Of a stretch of DNA of 64,000 nucleotides, positions 23,561 through 35,500 are shown in pieces; the first letter of the stretch is position 1, and the number at the start of each line of letters is the position of its first letter. The position numbers were made by a program, and so were the translations under genes. The DNA is from Oikopleura dioica (taxonomy: Eukaryota; Chordata; Appendicularia; Copelata; Oikopleuridae). The notes below the pieces were generated by a model. The model was not told where the DNA came from and did not search any database. It was given only the letters and a program-made list of their open reading frames with translations. Where the stretch lies: positions 7,734,157 through 7,798,156 of the forward strand of contig OU015566.1 of NCBI GenBank assembly GCA_907165135.1. Reading direction: 5' to 3'.

Positions 23561-26500
23561 CAACAAATTCTCTGAGAAGAAAAAACGAGATTAATGATGT
23601 CTACCCCCTTAAAATACCCCCTAGAATTAGAATTATACCATCAATGGCTTACTTTCTTCACGTTTTTTTCTATCCCTTGATTAGTAATCAACTGCTCTTG
23701 ACAATAATCCCCTCTCTTCTAATTGATCCACGTGACTACTCGTTTTATAACGAGCAAGTCCGAATCAAATTCAAATCTCAATCCGGAAATGCGCCGCACT
23801 GAGCTGTATTTCCGCCCACCGCGTCACTCCTCGATCCTCCATTTTTGCTCGATCAAGAGCCGGTGAATACATAACCGCCAAAAATCTCGTACAAAATCCA
23901 TCATAGAAGATAGTCAAAGTGCTCTTTTTCAAAAAAACAGGTGCAGGTTTTAGTAAGAGCATCAGCTAGACTGGCAATTTTCTTGACACAACTAGTCATG
24001 AAGGAATCTTTTAGCTGAACTTTTACCGATGGTAACATGTGAAGAAAACCTGAGTCAGCATCCTGAAAGCCGCGTTGCGGCTTTTTAAAGAACGAAGCTG
24101 CAAAGCGGCTTCGCCAAAGATTGGAATAGCGGCTTTAAATTCAACCTTTTTTAGGAACTTTTTAGTGAATCAAAATTTTTTTTCTTTGATTTTCAAAAAG
24201 GTAAAATAAGTGTCATTGCATCAAATCTCCTCTTTCCAAATAGGTATCAAAACCACTAAAAATACCGTAAGCCGTCTATGAGCGAATAATGGAACCTCAA
24301 ATCGTAAGGTCGTCTCTCCGCAGCGAAAAATAGTAGCTCGATTTTTGTTTCGCCACAGCTGTCAATCGCGTAGAAAGAAAACGTGGGCCCCCTTGTCTAA
24401 GTGTTACAGTAAAACCCCTTTGATGAAATAATATCAATTAGTGTCAAGCTTATCAGTGCGGCTCGAGCGAGCGCTCACCCGCCGAGCGACTAAAAGCTTC
24501 CGCCAGGTGCAGCAAACTTTCTTTTTCTCGGAGATCTTTCTTGCACAATTTTTTTCTTTCATAAGAGTAGGAAAGGGTTCGGAAGAAAACGTGATTGTTT
24601 TTATCGCTTACGCTCCGTATCTTAGGACTTTCCAGTGTATGGTATTATGACGTAGAATATAAAGAAGGGAATAAGCTTAGATAATAAGGGGGTGAATTGA
24701 GAAAGTCAGCAGATTAGAATTTTAAGATGTGGATTCTCCGATTTCTAATCCTGGATTTTATTATTGGCCATACAAATCATGAGAGAGATTAAAGGACTTT
24801 TTGAAGTGCTGGATTTTTTGTTATTCCATAATTTTCCCTGATTTTTTGTCGAAAAAGTCGGTTTCTTTTTCGACCAAAAATCTTGTCCAAAGAAGTATTG
24901 AACTCCCGATGACTCAGTATTAAGGATCCACATAGCTTTGGAACCTGTAGTTGGGTATGTTGCTCTGAACTGTAAGTGTCATCAGGCTTATTTTCTCGCC
25001 AAGTCGTCAGTGCCACTCATAAGTGCATCTTCGCGCACTTTTCCAATCATCTTCCCTAGCCACTTTCAGTCGCTAAATAAACTCCTTTCGCTTGTTTACT
25101 CATAAACCGTAATGTTTCCTTCAAAAGACGAACGGTTTTATGTAACCGGCTAGGAATAGACGCTGTTTAAATTTAACGCGATTGTGAATCCAAAAATGGA
25201 ACGGTCTTTTTTGAACAGGATTTTGATTGAAAAATACGCTTTTAGAAAGGGGCCGGATTACAGCGAAAATAACCGAAAAGGTCGGGAAAAGAAAATAAAT
25301 ACCAAAAGGAACCACACTCGCAAAATTATATTACGTCAGGGATTGCTTTGAATCCTGGTGTAGAGCAGACGTTCCTCCTTATTTAAGCATGAAGAATCCG
25401 TAGTTTCTTGTGATTTTTGACAAAATAACTTCGAATCTTCTTTTTGTAAAATTATTTTTTTGAAAAAGTTTGAAAAAAGGTGTTTGTCAAGATAGTTTTT
25501 AGTGGACTTGGCAACAATTTCCAAAACCAATTATAAAAATAGAACGAGTTTATCAATGAACGAGCGGTTCTCAAAAACAACCAGCCTTATTTTCTTGAAA
25601 ACGCGTTTCATGGTTCTTTATCATTCTCTTTTCTATTGAATTTGAGCCACTTTTAGTCCTCAAATTGATGCTTTTTTAGAAAAAATGTTTTCATAAACTT
25701 TTTTTCTTTTATTGCTTTTAAATTTCAAAAGGCGGATAGTGCGGTGAGCACCCTTAAAATCCTCCGTTTTATAATATATTTTCCCCTGGAGACGATTTTG
25801 GTGGATAAGGAGCTATTTAAACAAAATGTCTAAAAAGTGCGATTACATGAAAATTTGCTCAGCCCCTCCCTTAACCCACCGCATGTGTCGTAGAGACACT
25901 TGGCCTGACAGTCACGTGGATCTCCTTAAGTCGAGCAAGCGGCTTTCAATAAATCGAAATCCGCGCTAACTGCGAATTCTCTTACTCGCTAAACTTTCAA
26001 CCTTTTTTAGCAGCGACTGAGTTTTAGAGCAGTGGCTCATTTGTTGAATCGGATTATCGGACTTGTCTTAGCAAGAATTACTACTACGACTGCTAAGTAA
26101 TGGATTTCTACCTTTTTTGGATACTTTTCTGTACACGTACTTATCCGTCAATCAATCTTGAAGAGCATTTTTTGGGGATCAAGTTCTTTTTCAAAGTTTT
26201 TTTTTAATAAAAAAATGTTATTTTTCTTCCCGAAAAATGTGGATACGTAGCGCATATCTTGAACCTGTCCCTCTTTTAAAAATATCCTTTCTAAATATTT
26301 TATCTGTCCTGATCCCTTTCCTGTTTATTTTGCCCCGGATGAGCTTACTGTTATTTTCAACACGCGCCGCCATATCTGAAATGAAAACGTTCCAACAGGA
26401 AAACGAAAGCAGCTAATTTCAATTTAAAAAAAAGATCGAAAGTTGCACTTCACGATTTAGCCCGTCCTTGTCGAGCTGCTCAAATGCGGCGAAATAATCG

Positions 26501-26561
26501 TAATTTTTGGGAGAGGGATTAACGTTGGTTTTTTAGGGATTCTGGAATAAGTTACGATGAA
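23561..26561. other. Gene-poor stretch upstream of RAP1GAP
   Basis: No convincing gene. A relic of the foldback family lies at about 24068-24118 (GCCGCGTTGCGGC ... GCTGCAAAGCGGCTTCG). The sequence AAACCTGAGTCAGCATCCTG at about 24046 also occurs at about 21766. The region presumably holds RAP1GAP promoter elements, but none could be named. Confidence 0.4.
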
Positions 26562-29500
26562 ATGTCACCAACAAGCAATGATGTTTCCGAAAAGGTAAAT
26601 TTGAGACTTTTCAAAACATAAAAAGAAGTCTTATATCAACCCCGATCTAGGGAGTTTTTTACGAAATAATCTGGTATTCGTATAAACCATTTGCGACCTT
26701 TGAGACAGTAATTTGACAGTCGATCTTGTCCAAATTCAAACTTATCTCTCCTGAGCCCACTTCTGAGCACATGTAATTTAGAAGATGGGTTACACTCCTT
26801 TTTACAATTCGGTTGAACTTATCCCTTCCTCGCCCACCTGCGGCTGGAAATATCCTCTCTCAAGGAAACCGGAGATCCAAAATCGGGACATTAAGTTATT
26901 CTGATAAGGCCAAGGCTCTAAGAGGCAAACCAAAGTAGGAAACGAAGCCAAGAGGATAATGATTTCAGTTTCACGAAAGAAGAAGCAATCAAGAATGTCC
27001 CAAGAATATTTTTATCTCGAAACTTGTCACTTGTGTTAATGTCTTTTTAGATTTCCGAACCCGAGAAGCCATTATTGGCGACAAAGTATACTCAACGTGA
27101 CAAGTCTCTGCGACTCAATCACGGCGGATGGGACAGAAACGAAAAAGCAGAAAAGGTAAAGAAGCCATCAAAAATTAAGGATATACGTTTGCTAATTTGA
27201 GTGAGTATTTAAGACTAATCGTGACGTTAGACGTCCAGGTCTCACACAAGGTGCACCTGCGGTTGCGCAAAAAACGTCAAGATAGCTGGCCTCTAGCTTT
27301 CAGTCAGATTGCTCGACTGATAGTTTTTGCATGAAAAGTTAAGGGGGAGGTCGACGAGAATCGGGATTTCTGTGACCAAAAATGCGGAGAAACCCGATTA
27401 GATATGAAAATTCTGACTTTTCAGATTGAAAGAAAAGGGTTTGAAAAATTAACCGGCGAAAAGCAGAAAAAAAAATTTTTTTGAAAAATTTTTCAAAATC
27501 AGGGTTGAAGTGGGGGCGTCTCGTGACCAAAAAATCTCGAAAACCGAGTTTTTTTTTCGTCATCAAATATAATTAATAAATAGTTTAGACCCTTAAAAAT
27601 TAACCGGCGATCAAAAAATTAAGGGTTACTATCATAAAAAAAATTTTCTTATTGATTAAAAATATTCGATTTTCGTCAAAATCGACATTTTTACCCATTT
27701 TTTCATGGAAATTTCTGCAAAAATCACAAAAACTGGTATTTTTTTAAATTATTAGTCAGAAATCATTTTAAAACAATGCCTAGTCCATAATAATCAGTTT
27801 CAGATAGTTTTTGGACGAAATCACCAAATAATAATTTTCAAAAAATTTCAAGTTCGAGACTCAAAATCGAAAATTTTACATTTAAAAGTTTACAAATTGA
27901 GAAAAAGCTAGGAACCAAATTTACTCCTTTTTTATCGAGGAATCCAAAAATATAATCAAAATTTTGAAAAAGCGAAAAAAAATTTCTCGACGACCTCCCC
28001 CTTAAGGGTTATCTACGTAGGCTAAAGAACAGTTCCGAATAATTAAATAAAGATAGAAGCTTATAGAAAGTCTAAAGAAATGACCAGGTGCTCTTTTGGG
28101 TTAAGAATATAAACAGAGCTTTTTTATAGAAAATTCTAATTTTTGAAAATTCTAGGCAGGTAAGGGATGATTCTAAAATTGAATAATTAATCCCCAAATA
28201 ATCTTCATAGAAGGCGTGAGAATCCGATATCCAATGGATTAAAACCCCTCTTACGATCGTTTGATCCCGTATTTGTGAGAGCTCGGGATCTTGTCGAAAG
28301 TTTCTTGAGAATCTCAGCAAATTTTTGCTTGTGTACAAGGACCCACAGTTTATCCTGTTAGACATAAACATCGCCGAATCTTTAGACGAGCCGTCTATGA
28401 GAAGAAATTCTTGCTTGAAAGAGCCATTTTTTAATACTTGTGTTGCTCACGTAACAAGTACATTCCACTCGAGAGGTGGGTATTTGGGAACACTTATTTG
28501 GCAATTTTGGTAGTCCAATTTTGATGATGGATCGCGCTGAGCTAAACCGGTCGCGGTTGAAAGGGTCTACTTCCAGAAGGTTAGACGCTGCCAATTATGC
28601 AGTTTCACCTTGCAGAAGCTCTTTGCATGATTCTCTAGCGCCTGGTTCTCAAGAAATCTTGACAGACTGAATGACCTAAAGTTCTTGTACTGAAGATAGC
28701 TACCCTATTTTAGAGCTTCCTTCTGTTACCGCGGTTTCAGTTTCAGAATTTACTCTAGTGACACCCTTATTTTGTAAGAAATCCTAAAAGAAGCATGTAA
28801 CGAGGGATGATTTCTGACTAGAAATGTGTCAAGAAACATCTGAGGAAAGATTTGGCCGACCTTTTCAAGTCGAATGAATCCTATCACACAGCTTGCGAAA
28901 GAATGTCAATTCTTCGTCAATTTTACTTGGATTTTGTTCAATGTTTGCAAATCTTGTTATGTTTCACGTGACTTAGACTAGTTTTTAAATAAAAATCATT
29001 TACACATCGAAATAGAACAATGTCTTACCAGGAATTTGACTCTAAAAGTGCTAATAAGTTAATCAACTTGATTACCGGAAGAATTACTAGTTTACTTTAC
29101 TTCTGACCGGATAGAAAAACAGTCTATCTGTCAAAGAATTATCAAAAACAAATAATGTAACAACAACAATATATAATACTCGGATGAGAATATCAATAAC
29201 AGCGCTAGATGATCTTAGGCGCATTAAAATTGAGCCGGCCGGACTTTCTAAAACTGCAACTGACTACTGAATACGTAGAAAAACATTGCCACAGCGGCTT
29301 GGCCTATTTGATCTTAAACTTGAACGAAGAGTTTTTTACTCAATTTATTGCATAAGAGTACTTAGTTAGCAAACTTAATTTTTGAATGATACTAGGGAAA
29401 GAAATAGTCTATATTTTCATATAATAAAATAAGGGTGTCGCTATGTTAGTTCATAGAGAAAAACACGCTTGAAAAATGGCCAGTTCTTTCCAAAAAAGAC

Positions 29501-32500
29501 GTTTCTAATGGCCTTTTCTTGTTTTAAGGACAGTTCTCAAATGAACTTATGTTCCTATTTATCTCTCCTTCCTCTTTTTAACGCACCCTCCATTTCATTC
29601 TACCGTTATTTTCTGCCGATTAGAACATCGGGCATATCGGACGCCGCAGCCTTAAGCTTCCACTAAGCCTCATGATTTTTGCAGCCTCTTCGTTTTATCG
29701 CCCTCGTCCGGTAATCTCACCGCGCATTTCCTGAATTCTCCCAACGTGATTTTCCTCATCCTCAAAATTTTTGAACAAGAGAAGGAGCCAAACGGAATGA
29801 TAGAGAGCTTCGTAACAATGTTCGATCTCGGGCCGCACCTGGAAGTTTATTATCTGGTACTCGTTCTTTTTACGCACTATCTTTTGCTCGTAAGAGTTAA
29901 CGAAAGAAGTTATGTTTGTTAAAAAACGTGATGTAGAATTTAACGAAACGTTCTCGTAAGCAGATGCAAGATGATACAGATAGCCGCAGCGGCAATTAGA
30001 TAACGAGGAGGCTAAACGAAAAGCCACGGGTCAATAGACTATTGACAATAGTCTGTTGATTCAGTCCTTCTTATGGCTTTATTCATGTTTTTCATATCTT
30101 CCTTTGATTGGTAGCTTTTCAGTGATTGGGATATGCATTGTTTTTCATGAATTTGAAGCGTTTTCAAATATTTTATGCCACGTAACGCGACAAAAATGAC
30201 CCGTCGACTTGAGAGTCTTTCTCGCGTCTGAGATATTTTGCCAGGGCTTGATTGTTTTCTCAGCCCACTAGACGAGCCTTCAAACCTGATCAAACAAATC
30301 ATCCATTGCTGTCCTTATTAGTTATTACCGCATCTGCAATTTTCAATTGAGTCTGTCATATTATTACCGATTGGCCGCTCAACTAACCATCGAAATTATA
30401 GACTCAAACGCTTAGGGTATCTGTTTCTTGTTCAGCCGCATGAAAAAAAGTAGCGAAATCGTAACGGAAATTATTGACTTTTGAGCTTTTCCCGATTTTT
30501 GGTTCTATCTCTTTCAAATTTGACCTAATGACCCTTTGAAATTCTTAAATTGAAAATTGGCAATTTCATTGGCTCGTGGGAAAAAAAAAGACTTTTGATT
30601 GGCGGAAAATATTTAATAAAGCGATTATACCGGTATAAAGCACTATTATACAGCCTAGAATTTTCAGTGTCATTATCGACTTTTTATCAGTTCATTAATT
30701 ATAGTTTATGAAAGTAAGGCTTTGATAATTTACTGGAGCTCGGACAGTATCTCGCCCCCGAAAGTCACAATTTCGATAACCACGGCATTGGACTCTAAAT
30801 ATAGTTTTGGGTTGATTGAGCGCGTTTACCGAAATAGCAATAGTTATGAGCAAATTAGAATCTATCGACTTCCGCGGTGAATAGACCGCGAATGGACCGG
30901 TCGGTACTCTTGCGCACCGCAAATCCTCTCAGACTGAAGGACAAACGTGCCGCACAATTTCACTCTCTCGAGACCACGCTTGTTAGCGCAAACATTTATA
31001 TATACAGCAAAAACGCTAAATAACCATTTTTCAGGAATTCTCCGAACCAGTCTACCCAAGCATCAACGAAGTCCTCCGACTAGGAGGCCCGTACCCACAG
31101 ACGATCAGATCAAGCTTCAACGACTTCTGGTTTCGCGGATTTCATGATCAAAGCCCCTTCTCTTGGGTTGGAGATAAACTCCTAGAAGCTGTTTCGAACC
31201 AAGAACCGCCAAAATTGGATGAAGAATGTGAAGAAATTACTTACAGAAAACACTTTATTGGAAAGGTAAAAAGACTTTTTCTTTTCTTTTTTTTTCAATT
31301 TTAAGTTTCGCGCCAAATTTAATTTTTTGAAAATTGTGCGTAAATTTGATTGGATACCACCTCCATTATAGGCTTTAATTTATAGCCTATCATAGGTTAA
31401 TTCAATCTCAATTTTCGATAAGAAAATGGAGTTTGGAAGTCCCACATTCTGTTTTTCCTATCACAAGAGCTTCCCCTCTACTCGGAAAAGTGGCACAAGT
31501 TCCAGCAAGCCTTATCCACATTCTGACAGGCTATTAACTTCCTCTTTCACAGATTTTGGGCCTCTCTTACTGCTTGTCAAAGAGTCGAGTGCATTTTTTA
31601 GGTTCTAAATCACACGACTCTAAACTGCCTTAAAAATGTAGTTAACTAGGCAAAAACATCTCTACGCGTTATTTTCGGCTGCGTTCACGTTATCGCTTGG
31701 CCGATTTTTAAATATTGCCCGGGTGTCTCTTATCGGAGCGAGTTGCTTTTCGTGACATTCCAGCTAAAATGTTCCATTCCATCGTTTACGCAAGCTAAGT
31801 AGACACTTAATTCTAGCTGCTCATTTTATCGGTAGTTTAGAACTATTTTACATTTCGCAAGAGTCAAGAATTATTTCAAGAAAAATAATTTTTTCCGATT
31901 TCGTGCAAAAATATAATTTTTAAAATTTGCGCCTAGCCTTTCCTAACTCATTGTTTAATCGAAAATGTTTATATGAGAAGGTTTTTTGTGAAGAAAATTT
32001 GAAATTTTTATGGATATTTATTTGAATTTTGAATTCCGCGCCATATCGGCCTATTCAAATAGCGCGCCTTCATTTGATTGGATTTTATCGCTAATATCCT
32101 CGCCATGATTCCATGGCAAGATGGCCGAGTGGTCTAAGGCGCTGCGTTCAGGTCGCAGTCCTCTTTGAGGGCGTGGGTTCGAATCCCACTCTTGTCATAC
32201 TTTTTTCATTTTACTGTCAGATCTTACTGTAAAAACGATATGTTTGGCCTCTTTTAGAGAGCTCATCCCTCCTCTCAACTTTTCCTTTAGGAGCATTTGA
32301 ACTTCTACGGCCGCGACGAAGAATACGGCCCCATCATCCTTTCCGTAAAAGTCGAAGAAGAAGAGTACCGAGTTATCATCAGATGCCGAGATGGAAACTT
32401 TGAACGAAAATTCAAGCTGCAAAACGATGCAAGTGGACCGCTAGAATGGGCAAAGAGTGTAGTTCCTCAATTGACTGCGAAAGGATGCAGATTCAATCCT

Positions 32501-35500
32501 GTTCTATGCATTAACGCCTGGCAACGAATCGGTAAGATTTCATTTATTGAAGAAGAAGTCAAAATGTCTACTAATAGTTTTGGTGCATTTCATAATTTAT
32601 CGTCAATTATATAATTCAATGAATAATTCTACAATGAGGATCTTCTTTTCATAAATCATTTTATTTTGATCCTGAGTCAGGATTCGTGATTGATTTAACA
32701 CAGTTATTTTATGCCCAGGAACAGCTGTTTCCAATTCTTATCAGATCTGGAACATGCCAAGTCCTTGCCAGATTAATAGTTCGATTTTCATGGTGTTGAT
32801 TTTTACTAACTAATTGATAGTTATTAACTTGATTTTTAAATATTTTCTTGAGCTTATTAAAACATTTACTTTTAGTGACTTTCGACGAGCACGCGAACAC
32901 GAAGAAAAATCACAAATTCGCGGTCTTCCTTCAGAAGTTTGGGCAAACAACTGAAGATGAGCTGCTCTCCAACTCTTCCGGAAACGCGTCGTTCCAAGAG
33001 TTCCTCTCTTTCCTTGGCGAGGAGACTTCGCTCAAAGATCATTCTGGGTAAGAAAAAAGCGTGACCCGAATTTGCCATCTTCTAAACCGGAAATATGCTT
33101 TCATAAGAGTTCAAAACGAAGAAACAGTGTATTCTAAATTAGGCTTTCAATTTCACGCTGACCTTAGGAGCTTCGTTTAACGGTTAAGGGACGCCCGAGC
33201 AGACTTATTCTCGCCGCAAAGATCAGACCAAAGACTAGAAATTACAGTGCGTGGAAAATTGCCGCCCTAGTTGGTGCATGCGCTTCCCAAGCTATTGATC
33301 CAACAATTGAACTAGGCAGGCTCTTCCCACGTGGCGTAATAAGGATATCGTTATCCAGTTCGGAAAGTGGTCGTTTTCGAGTGAATTTTATTTTTTATGA
33401 ATAACAAGAAGAAATCCTTAGATATTCCGGTAACCACCAAAAAACGCTAGATGTGGCACCGGCAAAATACCTCGCGTATTTAATGATTAATTTTATCAGA
33501 AGATTTCGTTTTGACGAAAATCAGTTCTCTCTTTCTTAGAAAACTTTTATGGTCTTTGTGAATAGTTAGTTACTCACAGCAGAATCTGATTAATGGTGGC
33601 AAGATACTTCATAAGCTTGACTTAGGATATCATTCTTATACAAGTAATTGATTTATTAAAGATTTTAGATGCTAAAAATGAATTAAACTGCGTTGTTAGC
33701 AAATTTCTATCGAAAGATTAAAATTATACACTTCCGATTCTAGCCACGATCCTATTTCTTGGTTTCACCAAGCCATAATCTTTATCAGATCGACTAGTTA
33801 TTCACGAAAAACATCTTTGTTGAACCTTTATTTTTGCCAACTCAGAAAAGCATTTCGAGAAAGCAATCTGGATTTCTTTTCATAAGTCTTAACCCGTTGA
33901 GAACATAAGTCTGGCTTCGGCTTAAAAATTTAACATGTGTCGTAATATTCGCGTGATTGTGTACGAGTACTCGTATTTTTCCTCCTTGCGTGTCCCAGCA
34001 GCCGGGTTAAACCCAGAATTAGCCCACTCAGAATGCTCTGAACCTTTCTAATGTTTAATTGCGGGGCCTTAACCCGTCCACGCAGCGGTGCCCCGCTAGA
34101 ATTTCTTAACTCAGCTGTCGTTATTTTCGCTGAACTCGCTGCGCACTGTAATTTTTCGCCCATTACTCCACGTCAGGAGTTAAAATTAGAAGATTTTCAA
34201 GCGATTCTTATGCAACTTTTGAACTTAAATCTTAACTTAACTTGTTATATTCAGATTCCGCGGCGGACTTACTCCAGTTACTGATGGCGACAAGACTGTA
34301 TACACAAAGTTTGACAACAGGAAAAGGGTTGAAAAGACCATGAAAAAGATAACAATATCCATAGACTTTTTGACGCAAAATGAGTTTTCATGAAAAAATA
34401 TATCGATGTTAAATAAATTTTAGGCAGAAAAAATTAATTTTAGACAAATTTTACGATGAAAAAGAAATTTTTAGGTGATTAATGAAATCTTGATGTTTCC
34501 ATAAAATATTTTTTCGTCGAATCAGCAAATATTAAATCAGAAATATTAATTTAACACCAATATATCATGTTCTGATTTCTAACTGATTTTTTGTTTTTGG
34601 ACACGAGTTTTTACAGAAATTAAGCGTGGCAAGTTCTCACGCTTAGGGTCATTCGTAAAAATGTATCCATCGAAATTTATTTTTGGCACCCCTTAACGAA
34701 AAATTCTTGTAGTGCTAAGTGACCTAATCTGCCGACGCTAAGGGGTTAAACCTTTACTGACATTTTCAAAAATAGTCAACACGCCATTTGTCAGTAACAA
34801 ATTTCGCGCGTCAAATTTTCTGTCTTCTTACAGTAGCTTACTCAAAGTTAGAAGGCTCAATTCAAGCGATTAAGCGCGCATCGGGGGATGTTTTTCAATT
34901 TTGAGATGATCCGTAGGTTTTAAATTTGTTAGTTTTTAAAGTGAGTTTTCGCAAGTTTGGAGTTTGTTTGGGTGCGACCTCCGCAAATAGACAAGTCCAA
35001 AAACGTGTTGAAATCGGATCAGCTAAATGAGTGTGGGATGACTAAGTTCGTGGGGACTAGGTTCGTGGGACTAGGTTCGTGGGTGGCTGGCTGGAAAACG
35101 TGGTTCGTGGGACTAGGTTCGTGAGTTTTTGATTTTATATGTAAATTTTTATTTATAATAATTAAGTGTTATTTATATGTATATATTTATTCATATATAT
35201 TTATATATATGTATTGTAATTATATGATCATATAATATAATATTGCTATCTAAATATAGGTTCGGGGTTTTTGATTGGTTAGAATTTTTATTCTATAAGG
35301 AAAAATATGTGCGACTAGGTTCGTGGGACTAGGTTCGTGGGTTTTTAATTGGTAATTATTTTTATTCTATAAGGAGAAATTATGTGCGACTAGGTTCGTG
35401 GGACTAGGTTCGTGGGTTTTGAAATTTTTCTTATAAGGAAAAAGAGGGTGCGACTAGGTTCGTGGGACTAGGTTCGTGAAGACTAGGTTCGTGAAGACAA

